Of a stretch of 64,000 nt of DNA, positions 43,055 to 52,724 are shown piece by piece. Both the position numbers and the translations under genes were made by a program. Source of the DNA: an uncultured Lachnospiraceae bacterium (GTDB taxonomy: Bacteria; Bacillota; Clostridia; Lachnospirales; Lachnospiraceae); contig CAJURU010000016.1 in assembly GCA_910588845.1 (NCBI GenBank), positions 1 through 64,000 of the forward strand, written 5' to 3'. Under the pieces are notes generated by a model. The model saw only the letters and a list, made by a program, of their open reading frames with translations, made no database searches and had not been told where the DNA came from. How positions within the stretch are numbered: the first letter of the stretch is position 1; the number at the start of each line of letters is the position of its first letter.

Positions 43055-44977
43055 TTACTTCACCGTAATCTTAATCTTCCCTTTCTTCCCGCTCTTATCC
43101 TTTGCCGCCGCCGTAATTACCACAGTCCCCTTTTTCTTCGCCGTAACTTTCCCTTTCTTGTCTACCGTGGCTATTTTCGCATTCGAGCTCTTCCAGGACA
43201 CCTTCGTGTTGTCCGCGGTGGCAGGGGCAACTATCAGCCCCAGTACCTGCCTGCTTCCACGCTTCATGCCCTTACTCCCTGACACCTGCACTTTCGACAC
43301 CCGTACTGCCGCCTTGGCAGCCCTCAGCTTTATACGGGTTTTCTTGCCGTCGGGGGCTGTGGCGGTGATGGTTGCGCTTCCCGCCTTTTTCACCGTGACC
43401 TTCCCCGCCTTCACAGCGGCTACTTTGGCGTTTGAGGTCTTCCACTTTACTTGCGCTTTCTCTCCTCCCCGCACGGCCCGCAGGGTGTAGGACTTCTTGG
43501 TTTTGACCTTCAAGGTCTGCCCGTCTTTTACGCTCTGCCCGTTTACGGTAAGTCCCAGCTTACTGCCCGGAGCCTTATTTACAATGCGGTAAGGGATGTT
43601 GTTCTCTGCCGCATAGGTTTTGGCATAAGACTTATCGCTGCATTCTATGGTTATTTTGCTATCCTTATAGAACGCCCTTATTCCAATCTCCTCTACACTG
43701 TCCGGGATACGGATGTTTTCCAGACTGCCGCAATAGGAAAATGCCCTCTCCCCAATACTTTTAGTCCCTGCCGGTATCACAATATTATTCAATCTGTCAC
43801 AATGGGAAAACGCCTTGCCCCCGATACTTCCAACCGCTTTAGGAAGGCGGATGGTTTCTAGTTTTTTGCAACCGGAAAATGCATCCTTCCCGATACTCTC
43901 GACGCCCTCCGGAATATAAATATTAGATAAATTCAGGCAGTCATGGAACATCTCTTCCCCTATGGTTTTTATGCCTTCCGGGAGGCGGATCTCCTTTATC
44001 TTTTTACATCCGGAAAACGCTCCCTCCCCGATGCTTGTAATCCCCTCGGGCAAATCAATGCTTTTAAGCCTGTCACAGCCAAAAAATGCACCTTCCCCGA
44101 TACTTTGCACATCTTTTGGCAGGTCAATGCTCTCAAAATTGCAGTAAGCGAATGCGCATTTCTCAATAGCGGTAATCCCCTGTGGCAGATAAACATCGGT
44201 GAGTTTACTACAATCTGAAAACATATGCTCGCCTATCGTTTTTATGCCTTCCGGGAGGCGGATCTCCTCTATTTTCCTACAATCTGAAAACGCACCCTCA
44301 CCTATCTTTTCCACATGTCTTGGTATTACCGGCTCTGTGAAACGGGCGGAACAATGATAAAATGCCTCCTTGCCTATCTCCCGCAGGCTGTCTGGAAGAC
44401 GGATCTCCGTCAAATCAACTTTCGACAGATAGGATCTCTTAAATGCATACTTCTCAATTATCTGCACTCCCTCGGGGACTTCCAGGGTTCCCTGTTTTCC
44501 CAGCGGGCACCACAGGAGCGTTTTCATCTGCTTGTCATAGAGCACCCCATCCTCTGAACGGAATGCCGGGTTCCCCTCCTTCACGATAATTTCCTCCAAA
44601 CCAATGGAATTTATCTGGCAATGGGAATTGAAATGCGTCACTGTCTCCGGTATGATGAGGGTGGTGACATGGCTGGTCCCATCAGGCAAATAAAGGTAGA
44701 TATTTTTACCAAACCCTGTCACTGTCCTGCCTTCTATCTCCGAGGGAATCTCCACCACGTCGTCCGGTCCCTCGTAACCGGTAATAAACGCCGTGCCGTT
44801 ATTCCTGATACGGTACCCCCAATCCCCACAATAATACTGTTTGTTATCTTTTGCCACTCCTTTTGTCATCTGCTGCGCATCCTCGGCAAGCGCCGTCCCC
44901 GGCGTCCCGAGCTGCCCCACCAGACATATAGCCGCAAGCGCTAAGGATAAAAATATCTTATTGATTCTCTTCATCAT
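43055..44977 (-). CDS. BspA-type leucine-rich-repeat surface protein with Ig-like domains
   Basis: A signal peptide (KRINKIFLSLALAAICLVGQL, cut near ALAED) is followed by about twelve LRR_5 repeats of the form IGEGAFSGCKKIKEIRLPEGI up to residue 440. Two bacterial Ig-like (BIG2) domains follow (TLRAVRGGEKAQVKWKTSNA; VSWKSSNAKIATVDKKGKVT). There is no LPxTG motif. Such proteins bind host or bacterial surfaces. It directly follows the subtilase gene (18-nt gap) and ends at a terminator. Confidence 0.92.
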   Translation of the reverse strand: MMKRINKIFLSLALAAICLVGQLGTPGTALAEDAQQMTKGVAKDNKQYYCGDWGYRIRNNGTAFITGYEGPDDVVEIPSEIEGRTVTGFGKNIYLYLPDGTSHVTTLIIPETVTHFNSHCQINSIGLEEIIVKEGNPAFRSEDGVLYDKQMKTLLWCPLGKQGTLEVPEGVQIIEKYAFKRSYLSKVDLTEIRLPDSLREIGKEAFYHCSARFTEPVIPRHVEKIGEGAFSDCRKIEEIRLPEGIKTIGEHMFSDCSKLTDVYLPQGITAIEKCAFAYCNFESIDLPKDVQSIGEGAFFGCDRLKSIDLPEGITSIGEGAFSGCKKIKEIRLPEGIKTIGEEMFHDCLNLSNIYIPEGVESIGKDAFSGCKKLETIRLPKAVGSIGGKAFSHCDRLNNIVIPAGTKSIGERAFSYCGSLENIRIPDSVEEIGIRAFYKDSKITIECSDKSYAKTYAAENNIPYRIVNKAPGSKLGLTVNGQSVKDGQTLKVKTKKSYTLRAVRGGEKAQVKWKTSNAKVAAVKAGKVTVKKAGSATITATAPDGKKTRIKLRAAKAAVRVSKVQVSGSKGMKRGSRQVLGLIVAPATADNTKVSWKSSNAKIATVDKKGKVTAKKKGTVVITAAAKDKSGKKGKIKITVK

Positions 44978-44994
44978 AGTTCCATCCCTTCCCT

Positions 44995-47328
44995 TCATTT
45001 CGTGTAGCTGTATTTTTTCAGCTTGTTCTTATATTTATCCGTCAGCTCATCCGAGCATTTTTGGAAATCCCGCAGACGGAAAGCGCCTTCCGCATTCCCG
45101 CCGTAGCCATCAATATTCTCCATCACAAACGGCCCCACACAGTCCTTGGCGCCCTCATGGAAATGCCGCAGGGTCCGGTTGCTGACAATCCGGGCTGCCT
45201 TTGCCCTTACCTTGCCCTTAAAACGGTTATCATGGTCTTCATGTGTCTTTATGGAGACCCATTCCCCATTTTCCTTGACCCATGCCCGGTGCGCATAAGT
45301 GTCGGTGGCGCAGTGGATTGCCATCCCGATCATCACATACGACAGCGTCTCCCCTGTCTTTTTCACCGTCTTGCCCCGGACTTTCTCCTTACCCTGATCG
45401 TCCTTACCTTCATCGGCCCTATCCTTATACCTCACATAATCATTCCACTTCCCATACACCTTATTCTTCAATGCATTCGCCACATCGTCAAGCTGCTTTG
45501 AAGTGGTGCCTGTTACAGAGTTTTTCGCCGATGATGGGAATGCGCTCCCGTCGCTCCTTTTTGGATAATAAGCCGCCAGATTGTTCATGACAGCGTCTAC
45601 TTTTGCCGGATCAGCCTTCCTGTTATAGACCGCCCGCGCGGCATGGCAGAGGAAGCGGTAGAAAGCAAGGAAATTCTTCTTATCGCCATGGATATAATAC
45701 TTGTCAGCTTGCGTAAAAGCCCTGTCCGGCAAGACAGCGCCCGTCAGCAAAGCCTCCTTGCACTCCTTACTAAACTTTATTCCATTCCCTTTCTCTACCT
45801 TTATGCTCAGATCAATAAAATCCATATGGTGTGTAGGACCCCACCGCGCTTCCACAACGTCCTCATCCATATCTACCTCTTCTGCCGGCTGCGTGTTCTG
45901 CAGCGGTTTCCCTTCCGTCTGCTCCCCCGCGTGGTACTGCTGCCGGCACTCGTCATAAATGGAAAGCGCATAAGCATAATCTATTACCCCCGCTTCTCCT
46001 TCCCGGGCAGGCGCGGCGCTTAGTTCCAGCAATTCCCGGATAAAGCCCGCCGGCATGCTGCGGTCCTTCTTCCACAAAAGGGACGCGATGCCTGCCACAT
46101 GGGGCGCCGCCATGCTGGTTCCCGACAGGTAATCCGCACCGAAGAACGTATCCGTCGCCGCCACGTCCTCACCCGGCGCCAGCAAATCTGTCTCTTCCTT
46201 CCCTGAGCTTTCCGTTGCCAGCCCTCCTTTATGGTCTACTGCGCCTACGGAGACAACCGCGTCATAAGCTGCCGGGTACTCTACCGTGCCCCCGTTGCCA
46301 GCCGCGGCAACCAAGAGGATTCCCTTCTCCTGCGCCATAAGCACTGCCCGCTCCAATGCCACGGACCTCTTGGGCGTCCCCAGACTCATACAGATAATGT
46401 CCGCTTCCAGCTCCTCCGCCTTCTGAATCCCTGCAATCAGGCGACTTAAGGAACAGCGGTTGTCGCAATCCAAAATACGGATGGAAAGGATCTGTGCAGA
46501 TGGATCAATGCCAGTAATCCCCAGCCCGTCATCACAGGCCCCGATAATGCCCGCTACTGCCGTCCCATGACCTGTTCCGTCCATGAAAAAGCCTTCCATG
46601 CCCTGCTCATCATCTACCAGGTTCACACACTCTTCCACCTGCACATCTGACACCAGATTCACACCTGAATCCAGCACTGCGACCCGCATCCCGGCATCAT
46701 CCGCGCCCTCTGTATCATCCCCGGGCTCTTCCAGGCCGACCATTTCCCTGTTCCATTCCTCCACGTCTTCCGTCTGTAAAAACAAAGGATCATATTCCTC
46801 TGCATCTTCCGCCAAAGAGAACGGGGAGCCATATTCCTCTTCCATAGGAAAACTGTCGTCAGGCAGCGTTGCCGCTGTCATATCCACATCTTCCTCCACA
46901 GCCTCCACCGCATCTGACTGTTCCAATTCCTGCACTTCTGCTGCTTCCAGTTCCAGGAGGAGCATATTATTCTCTTCCAAGGCATCTGTGTTCTCCTCTA
47001 TGGTTCCTTCCGGGGCAGCCTCTTCTAGTATCTGCTCCGCCTCCCGGGCGCTGATTTCGCCCAACGATTCCCCGGCGACTGCCTCCGCGACCTCTATTTC
47101 CGGCCGCCTGGCGTCCTCTGCCATGGTGACAATGTACTGCTTCTTTTCCCCGTCTGAGGGTGATATTAATCCCTCTTCCCCTGTTTCTTTCATCTGTACC
47201 GGCCCTGCACAGGCGGCTTCTGCCTCGGTCTCGGCTTTCGCCGACTCTGCATAAGCAACGTCCGTAACTGCCAATCCTGACACAGCCACTGCGCCTGCCA
47301 GTAACAGGCACCATATTCTTCTTTTCAT
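44995..47328 (-). CDS. secreted subtilisin-like protease fused to a phospholipase-C-like domain
   Basis: Start at 47328 (MKRRIWCLLLAGAVAVSG) after AAGGGGG; signal peptide ends near VAYAES. An acidic propeptide of about 190 residues is followed by an S8 peptidase with all catalytic motifs: VAVLDSGVN (Asp), GHGTAVAGIIG (His), VAAAGNGG and GTSMAAPHVAGIASLLW (Ser). The C-terminal 270 residues resemble a zinc-dependent phospholipase C/S1-P1 helical domain (HHMDFIDLSIKVEKG, IGMAIHCATDTYAHRAW, THEDHDNRFKGK). No membrane anchor. 777 aa. Confidence 0.88.
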   Translation of the reverse strand: MKRRIWCLLLAGAVAVSGLAVTDVAYAESAKAETEAEAACAGPVQMKETGEEGLISPSDGEKKQYIVTMAEDARRPEIEVAEAVAGESLGEISAREAEQILEEAAPEGTIEENTDALEENNMLLLELEAAEVQELEQSDAVEAVEEDVDMTAATLPDDSFPMEEEYGSPFSLAEDAEEYDPLFLQTEDVEEWNREMVGLEEPGDDTEGADDAGMRVAVLDSGVNLVSDVQVEECVNLVDDEQGMEGFFMDGTGHGTAVAGIIGACDDGLGITGIDPSAQILSIRILDCDNRCSLSRLIAGIQKAEELEADIICMSLGTPKRSVALERAVLMAQEKGILLVAAAGNGGTVEYPAAYDAVVSVGAVDHKGGLATESSGKEETDLLAPGEDVAATDTFFGADYLSGTSMAAPHVAGIASLLWKKDRSMPAGFIRELLELSAAPAREGEAGVIDYAYALSIYDECRQQYHAGEQTEGKPLQNTQPAEEVDMDEDVVEARWGPTHHMDFIDLSIKVEKGNGIKFSKECKEALLTGAVLPDRAFTQADKYYIHGDKKNFLAFYRFLCHAARAVYNRKADPAKVDAVMNNLAAYYPKRSDGSAFPSSAKNSVTGTTSKQLDDVANALKNKVYGKWNDYVRYKDRADEGKDDQGKEKVRGKTVKKTGETLSYVMIGMAIHCATDTYAHRAWVKENGEWVSIKTHEDHDNRFKGKVRAKAARIVSNRTLRHFHEGAKDCVGPFVMENIDGYGGNAEGAFRLRDFQKCSDELTDKYKNKLKKYSYTK

Positions 47329-47607
47329 CCTTATGTACCCCCTTTTCTTCGCTTCCGTTAGCGGTTGCCCTGTTATTTTGTTCCCCGCCACAAACTTCTG
47401 TAACGGTCGAAACTTTAGGACAGACAACTCTCCCACTGCAAAGCCCATCTCCCCTCAAGCTTCTTAATTCTTATAATAACATATACCAAACAGTATTACA
47501 ATGTTCAGTTTTTTGATTCATTCCCCAAAAGAGAAAGATTTTACTTCTATCAACCTTTGTCACAAATTATGCTTATCAAATAACACCAGGCAGCCTTTTA
47601 CACCAGC

Positions 47608-48132
47608 CTAACCTCCTCCCAAAGCTCCCGCTACCCTCCATTTCCCATTTTTCTTATTACGGGCAAGCGCCCATTCCATATCGTCTTTTTCTCCTTTTAC
47701 CACAGAGCCTGAAAATAAGGGACGGAAATCGCGCTTCACAGCAGACTTCGTCTCTAAAATGACAACGTCTTCCTCTTCTCCAATCCCCATCTCTTTCTGT
47801 TCCTCCTCAGTAAGGCTTTTATCAATCCATTTCCTGTAAGCCACCTCCTGAAATTCGTAGCCGCCCATTTTCCAAAATAGCTCCTTTTTTAATGTGTCAA
47901 CAGCCTCTGAGAGTTCCTCCTGGCTGTATTTTTCCGACTCGTTAAGACGCACCTTGGCATCCCAGACATGCCCTGTGAAAAATTCCACATAAATAAAAAA
48001 CATGCCAAAGACTAAAAAAACTGCCACGGCGTATACTGCTGCTTTCCCTGCCCGACGACTTCTGCCGCCGCTTTCATCTGTTTTCCCAGCAAAACACCGC
48101 CATACATAATTTTTCATACCCATTCTCCTCAC
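47608..48132 (-). CDS. single-pass membrane protein, unknown
   Basis: One membrane segment near residues 31-50 (AAVYAVAVFLVFGMFFIYVEFF) and an outer domain of about 120 residues (EELSEAVDTLKKELFWKMGGYEFQEVAYRKWID; ILETKSAVKRDFRP; WRVAGALGGG), like small DUF4829/NTF2-type extracytoplasmic domains. The start overlaps the racemase stop by ATGA, so it is the last gene of the Van-like operon. Function unknown. Confidence 0.6.
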   Translation of the reverse strand: MRRMGMKNYVWRCFAGKTDESGGRSRRAGKAAVYAVAVFLVFGMFFIYVEFFTGHVWDAKVRLNESEKYSQEELSEAVDTLKKELFWKMGGYEFQEVAYRKWIDKSLTEEEQKEMGIGEEEDVVILETKSAVKRDFRPLFSGSVVKGEKDDMEWALARNKKNGKWRVAGALGGG

Positions 48133-49250
48133 TCAGCCACCCGCTCCAACCGTTCTCCCAGGCGGCTGACAATTTCATTGCTGATGGTTCCCGCCCACTG
48201 CGCCATCTCCTCTGCCTGGATTTCCAAGTCCCCGGACTTGCCTATCAGCACCGCTTCGTCCCCCGCTTTTACCCGCGGGATATCCGTCACATCCACAAGC
48301 ATCTGATCCATACAGATTCTGCCGATAACAGGAGCCGTCCCGCCATTACAGAGCACATATCCGCAATTTGACAACTCTCTGGGAACCCCATCTGCATAGC
48401 CAATGGAAAGAACGGCAATTTTGCGGTTTCCCCGGGCGCTGTATGTCAGCCCATAGCCAGCCCCTTCCCCATGGTAAAGCATTTTCACGCTCTCTACCCG
48501 GGTCTTTAACGACAAGACAGGCCTTAAATCCACTGCTGCATTGGCCCTGTCGCTTTTGGCGCTGTAAATGCCATACAAGGCAATGCCCGCCCGCGCATAA
48601 TCAAAACAGCATTGGGAATAATTCAATATCCCATAGCTCCCCTGCAAATGGCATTTGAAATGATGAAATCCTTTCCTGTGAAGTTCTTCCACCACATACT
48701 CAAAATGATGGATCTGCTCCATGGTATAGGAACGTTCCCGCGCAGAATTTCCATCCGACACGCACAGATGGGAAAACACACCCGCCACTTGCAGGTGGGA
48801 CATGCGAAATATTTTTACAATTTCTTCCATATTTTCCCAGCGTTCCCCCAGACGGTGCATGCCTGTATCAATTCCGACATGAACCTTAAATCTTCGCCCG
48901 TCATCCTGCATCAGCGCTGCATAATTTCCGTCAACAACCGTCTGAATTAAATCATAAACGAGCAAATCGCCAAACTCGGCGGGATGCGTATACCCCAACA
49001 CCAGGATTTCTCCGCTAATGCCCGCCTGGCGCAGCTCTATCCCCTCCGATACAGAAGCCACGCAGAACGCGTCAATTCCCTCTTCCTGCAATGCCTGCGC
49101 TACCAGCACGGCTCCATGTCCATAAGCGTTTGCCTTGACTGCCGGCATCAGCATACAGTCAAACGGCAACAATCTGCGAAATTCTTCAATATTATGTTTT
49201 AAATTTCCCATGTTGAGCTCAATCCAAGCCCTGCCTTTTTTATACATCAT
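48129..49250 (-). CDS. alanine/serine racemase, VanT racemase-domain equivalent
   Basis: PLP-dependent fold-III racemase: AWIELNMGNLKHNIEEF, the PLP lysine in MPAVKANAYGHGAVLVAQAL, VHVGIDTGMHRLG, and the second active-site Tyr region GAGYGLTYSA. Start at 49250 (ATGATG after GGAGAGGAA), overlapping the acyltransferase stop; the frame to 49475 is a shadow. In VanG/VanC clusters this domain is the C-terminal half of VanT and makes D-Ser. Here it is a separate 373-aa protein. Plain alanine racemase is the alternative. Confidence 0.85.
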   Translation of the reverse strand: MMYKKGRAWIELNMGNLKHNIEEFRRLLPFDCMLMPAVKANAYGHGAVLVAQALQEEGIDAFCVASVSEGIELRQAGISGEILVLGYTHPAEFGDLLVYDLIQTVVDGNYAALMQDDGRRFKVHVGIDTGMHRLGERWENMEEIVKIFRMSHLQVAGVFSHLCVSDGNSARERSYTMEQIHHFEYVVEELHRKGFHHFKCHLQGSYGILNYSQCCFDYARAGIALYGIYSAKSDRANAAVDLRPVLSLKTRVESVKMLYHGEGAGYGLTYSARGNRKIAVLSIGYADGVPRELSNCGYVLCNGGTAPVIGRICMDQMLVDVTDIPRVKAGDEAVLIGKSGDLEIQAEEMAQWAGTISNEIVSRLGERLERVAE

Positions 49251-50323
49251 TTCCTCTCCATCACAAATCTTTGATAAATCATTTTCGCACCCACCACTGC
49301 CAGAGACAGCAGCACGGACAAAAGCGCCACCGCAAGATAGTGAATCAGTGACTGTTCCACCAGCGATTCCTTCATTTTCAGCACATCTGCCGCGCCACGC
49401 ACAAGCACAATACACAGCGGATGCAAAATATAAACATACATAGACAAATCCCGTGCAATCTCCACGCCGCGGCAATCCATGGACAACAGCAGTTCAAACA
49501 GGAAAAACATCACTGGAATCAGCAGAAAATACATACTGTTATGTTTCTGCCACTGAAACTGAAAACTCATAAAACCTTCCGCTAACATCCCGGCAAGGGA
49601 AATGAAAAGCCCGATCCCCGCTGTTTTTTTGGATATCCTTACTTTTCCATTCGCGAGCAAAACCCCCATCCACAGAAACAATGGGGCAAAGAAAATTCCA
49701 TTCCTTGTATAAGAGCTGACGGTAAACAGCCCCTCATACACCAATTTCAAAAAAGGAACCTGACTGATTAAATTGTAATAACTGTCTCCTAACACACCCA
49801 GGACATACAACACAAATACAATTACGGACACTGCAAGCGGGCTGCAAAAATACAGCAGCCCCATAATCAGAAGGCATCCTAAGATCACTGCCGGCAAATA
49901 CCAAAGGTGATAAAATGTACCATCAAAAAATATCTCTTTCAGCCATCCTCCCACACTGTCACTGATATTATGGGAATAGATTTTTAGCGGCAAATACAAT
50001 AACGTAGAGATTACATACAAAAGAGTCGTTTTTTTCAAAAACCTGCCTATGCTTCCAGAAAATATCCCTGCCGCGTCACCGGCAGACTGCCTATGAGACA
50101 ATTTCCTTCTGGCAGGCTGCATCTGCCTCTGATAAGGCGCCAGCACGAAGAATCCGCTCACCATCAGGAAAAACGGCACTCCAACTCTCCCGAAACAATA
50201 AGTCACCAGGAAATCCGCCGTTTCACTAAAAGATGCCAGCGGCGCAGTGTGAATTGCCACAATCAGCAGGGCTGCAACCAGGCGAAAGTTATCAATCGCC
50301 GCATAATTTTTTCTCTGTCTCAT
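49247..50323 (-). CDS. membrane acyltransferase-3 protein, VanT membrane-domain equivalent
   Basis: About ten membrane helices of the acyltransferase-3 family: NFRLVAALLIVAIHTAPLAS, VGVPFFLMVSGFFVL, FYHLWYLPAVILGCLLIMG and a final MSYVYILHPLCIVLVRG-type motif with conserved His. This is the N-terminal half of VanT serine racemases, thought to bring serine to the racemase. It ends by ATGA overlap with the racemase, so the VanT gene is split in two. 358 aa. Confidence 0.82.
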   Translation of the reverse strand: MRQRKNYAAIDNFRLVAALLIVAIHTAPLASFSETADFLVTYCFGRVGVPFFLMVSGFFVLAPYQRQMQPARRKLSHRQSAGDAAGIFSGSIGRFLKKTTLLYVISTLLYLPLKIYSHNISDSVGGWLKEIFFDGTFYHLWYLPAVILGCLLIMGLLYFCSPLAVSVIVFVLYVLGVLGDSYYNLISQVPFLKLVYEGLFTVSSYTRNGIFFAPLFLWMGVLLANGKVRISKKTAGIGLFISLAGMLAEGFMSFQFQWQKHNSMYFLLIPVMFFLFELLLSMDCRGVEIARDLSMYVYILHPLCIVLVRGAADVLKMKESLVEQSLIHYLAVALLSVLLSLAVVGAKMIYQRFVMERK

Positions 50324-50324
50324 A

Positions 50325-51314
50325 TCAGTTTCCTATTTTCCTTTCCGCGGCAGCCGGACGTTTTCCGGTGGTACAGGTGAGGATAAAGCCGTCCACATTA
50401 TTCCCGGAAATGCTGACGACAGAATCCGTCCGTCCCTCAGCCTTCCTACCCTCTTTCCCCTCTCTTACATAGTCCGTACCCATCCTCTTTTCCTGTATAT
50501 TCATATATTCAATCTTCGTATAATCTCCCTGGGCTTTCACATAACCAATCCTGATTTCCATATCCGCCATCCCGCCCTGGATGCTTTCTGCAACACATAC
50601 GCTCTCTGGCGTTGACGATGATAAATCTTCCCTGCACAGTATCAAGGGATTTCTCTCAAAGTCAAACTGTTTGAGCCATTCCACATATTCTTCCAACACC
50701 ATTCCGCGTTTCTGCATCAGCCGCGCGTGGGGCGCACCCACATATCGAAAATGCCAGGGTTCCGCTCCAATCCCCGTCACCTCCTGTTTTTCTTTTGGGT
50801 AACGCTCAACAAAGCCAAAATCAGCCATTTTCTCACGGAATTTCTGGCAAACACCTTCATAGGGAAACTCCGGGCATATAAAGTCTATTTCCGGCTTATT
50901 TTGCGCAAGGTCAATTGCCAATCCAGTCTGATGTTCGCTGTGATCTGGGAAAGCCACATACGTTTCTGTAAATTTCCTGCCATTCTCTTCCAGTGAATCT
51001 TCAAAGATTTTTGTCTGCTCCTCCTTAGAGCGGTAACCGCTGACCCCCACAATCGACAGATGGGCCTGCACTGCCCCTTCTTTTTCGTTTCTGCGTTCTT
51101 GCCTACTTTCGTTATTACAAGATTCCACTTCATCCAGGAGCATTTTCAGCATTTGGGCGCTCTCACGCTCCATGTGAATTTGCGGCTGGCCTGCAAACAC
51201 TGGGCACAGCTCACGCTTTCGGGAAAATCGTTTCAAAGGATATTTCCGATTAACTAAAATCAGGTTTCCCTGATATACCATATTTCTTTCCAACAACATT
51301 TCTACCACTCCCAT
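50325..51314 (-). CDS. M15 D,D-carboxypeptidase, VanXY/VanY-like
   Basis: The zinc peptidase motifs are present: VAFPDHSEHQTGLAIDLA (SxHxxGxAxD) and GAEPWHFRYVG (ExxH). It would remove terminal D-Ala from precursors so that D-Ser ends prevail. The C-terminal 100 residues (VSISGNNVDGFILTCTTG) are an extra domain seen in VanY-like proteins. The true start may be 51299 or 51281. No membrane anchor is evident. It follows the ligase gene by 67 nt and abuts the acyltransferase. Confidence 0.85.
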   Translation of the reverse strand: MGVVEMLLERNMVYQGNLILVNRKYPLKRFSRKRELCPVFAGQPQIHMERESAQMLKMLLDEVESCNNESRQERRNEKEGAVQAHLSIVGVSGYRSKEEQTKIFEDSLEENGRKFTETYVAFPDHSEHQTGLAIDLAQNKPEIDFICPEFPYEGVCQKFREKMADFGFVERYPKEKQEVTGIGAEPWHFRYVGAPHARLMQKRGMVLEEYVEWLKQFDFERNPLILCREDLSSSTPESVCVAESIQGGMADMEIRIGYVKAQGDYTKIEYMNIQEKRMGTDYVREGKEGRKAEGRTDSVVSISGNNVDGFILTCTTGKRPAAAERKIGN

Positions 51315-51381
51315 CTATCTGGCAATCCGTCTTGCCAATCCATAATTTCGTCTTCAATTACTTTCTGTCGCAATTTTAAGA

Positions 51382-52425
51382 TTACATCTCCAGCAATCTG
51401 CTCAAAATTTCTTCAAAAGATATCCCGGCAGCTTTCATCATATTCGGGTAACGGCTATGCGCCGTAAACCCCGGAATCGTATTAACTTCATTAAAATATA
51501 TTTCTCCCTCCGGTGTTAGGAACATATCTACCCTTGCAAAATAACTGCACCCAAGACCGCGGTAAATCCGCAATGCCGCATCTTTTATTTCCCGCGCCTT
51601 TTCCTCAGAAATCCTTGCCGGGACATGGATTTGGGAGGATTTGAGCGTATACTTTTCTGTATAATCAAAAAACCCTTCTGACAGCTCTATCTCATCCACT
51701 TCTCCTACAATCAATTTGTTCGTCCCTAAAATGGCGCAGCCCACTTCAAACCCCTCGATCATTTCTTCCAGAATTACCTCTGAATCGTATGCAAATGCAT
51801 GTTCCACTGCAGCATGTAATTCCCCTTTGCCGGAAACCTTGGTTATGCCAAAGGAAGAGCCGGCACGCAATGGTTTGACGAAGAGAGGATATCTTAACAT
51901 TTCTCCATAAGCCTCGATTTGCTCTGAATTCTGTTTATCATCTTCTGAAACCGTATAAGATTGCGCGGTTTTGACGCCGCATGCTCTTGCAAGACGGTGT
52001 GCTGTTTCCTTATCCATGCAGACAGCGGAACTCATGGTATTACAGCCAATCACCGGAATGTCTGCCAGTTCCAGGACTCCCTGCACTGTGCCGTCCTCTC
52101 CGTTTTTTCCATGTAAAATCGGCAGCGCGCCATCCAGGGATATTTCTTCTGCACCGTCCTCTTTTAACAACAAAATACCATGTAAACTCTTATCCGGCGA
52201 AACTGCCACCGGGACACATTTATTTTTAACAAACCAGTTGTCTCCCGGAATGTCCGACAATTCCCCGCGGTACAAATACCATGCTCCATTTTTTGCTATG
52301 CCAATCGGAAGGATCTCATATTTCCTCGTATCTATATGTGTCATCACCGCATAAGCTGACTGCAATGACACTTCATATTCACTGGAAGCTCCACCAAACA
52401 AGACTGCAATTCTTTTTCTTTCCAT
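51382..52425 (-). CDS. vanG: D-Ala-D-Ser/D-Ala ligase, VanG-like
   Basis: An ATP-grasp ligase of 347 aa: IAVLFGGASSEYEVSLQSA, LHGKNGEDGTVQGVLEL, FVKPLRAGSSFGITKVS, FARVDMFLTPEGEIYFNEVNTIPGF. The omega-loop FFDYTEKYTLKSSQIHVPAR is close to VanG, and not VanA-like. Start at 52425 after AAAGGAG; the upstream ATGs lie in tandem repeats. With the neighbouring D,D-peptidase, VanT-like pair and VanRS-like system it forms a VanG-type set. Specificity for D-Ser is inferred. The symbol denotes the family, not shown resistance. Confidence 0.82.
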   Translation of the reverse strand: MERKRIAVLFGGASSEYEVSLQSAYAVMTHIDTRKYEILPIGIAKNGAWYLYRGELSDIPGDNWFVKNKCVPVAVSPDKSLHGILLLKEDGAEEISLDGALPILHGKNGEDGTVQGVLELADIPVIGCNTMSSAVCMDKETAHRLARACGVKTAQSYTVSEDDKQNSEQIEAYGEMLRYPLFVKPLRAGSSFGITKVSGKGELHAAVEHAFAYDSEVILEEMIEGFEVGCAILGTNKLIVGEVDEIELSEGFFDYTEKYTLKSSQIHVPARISEEKAREIKDAALRIYRGLGCSYFARVDMFLTPEGEIYFNEVNTIPGFTAHSRYPNMMKAAGISFEEILSRLLEM

Positions 52426-52443
52426 AACCTGTATCTCCTTTTT

Positions 52444-52550
52444 CTCCATCATACATAACCTGAATCTTACCCCGGCGCTTTTCTCCATCATACATAACCT
52501 GAATCTTACTCCGGCGCTTTTCTCCATCATACATAACCTGAATGACAGCC
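52444..52550. repeat. 39-bp tandem repeat, about 2.7 copies, before the ligase gene
   Basis: Units begin at 52444, 52483 and 52522; the first two differ at one base (CCCCGG/CTCCGG) and the third is partial. Each encodes MMEKSAGVRFRLC if read, and carries CAGGTTATG and GGAGAAAA, the same pieces as the true start region. Confidence 0.85.
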
Positions 52551-52581
52551 CGGTGACTTTTCCATGACAGATTCGTCACAA

Positions 52582-52620
52582 AAACCGCCAGCCTCGTATT
52601 AATTGTACGAGACAGGCGGT
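52582..52620 (-). terminator. terminator between O-antigen-ligase-like gene and the ligase
   Basis: ACCGCC and GGCGGT with inner CTCGTA/TACGAG form a long stem; on the minus strand it is followed by TTTTTGTG. It separates the ligase operon from upstream genes or acts as an attenuator. CTTAACGTTAAG, a perfect palindrome, lies upstream near 52694. Confidence 0.65.
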
Positions 52621-52724
52621 CTGCATGTCTTAATATTCTGTTGCCGATTCCCTAAGATAATCTTAACTGAAAGTTAGGATTTTTTGAACTTAACGTTAAG
52701 GCTAAAGAAACTGCTCCGCAAACG

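Noticed and set aside
46583..47254. Long plus-strand ORF of 223 codons opposite the subtilase
   Set aside because: Ser/Ala-rich shadow of the acidic propeptide on the other strand; no ribosome binding site or domain.
48129..49475. 448-residue racemase with a 75-residue N-terminal extension
   Set aside because: The extension is a shadow of the acyltransferase gene; the start ATGATG at 49250 follows a good ribosome binding site.
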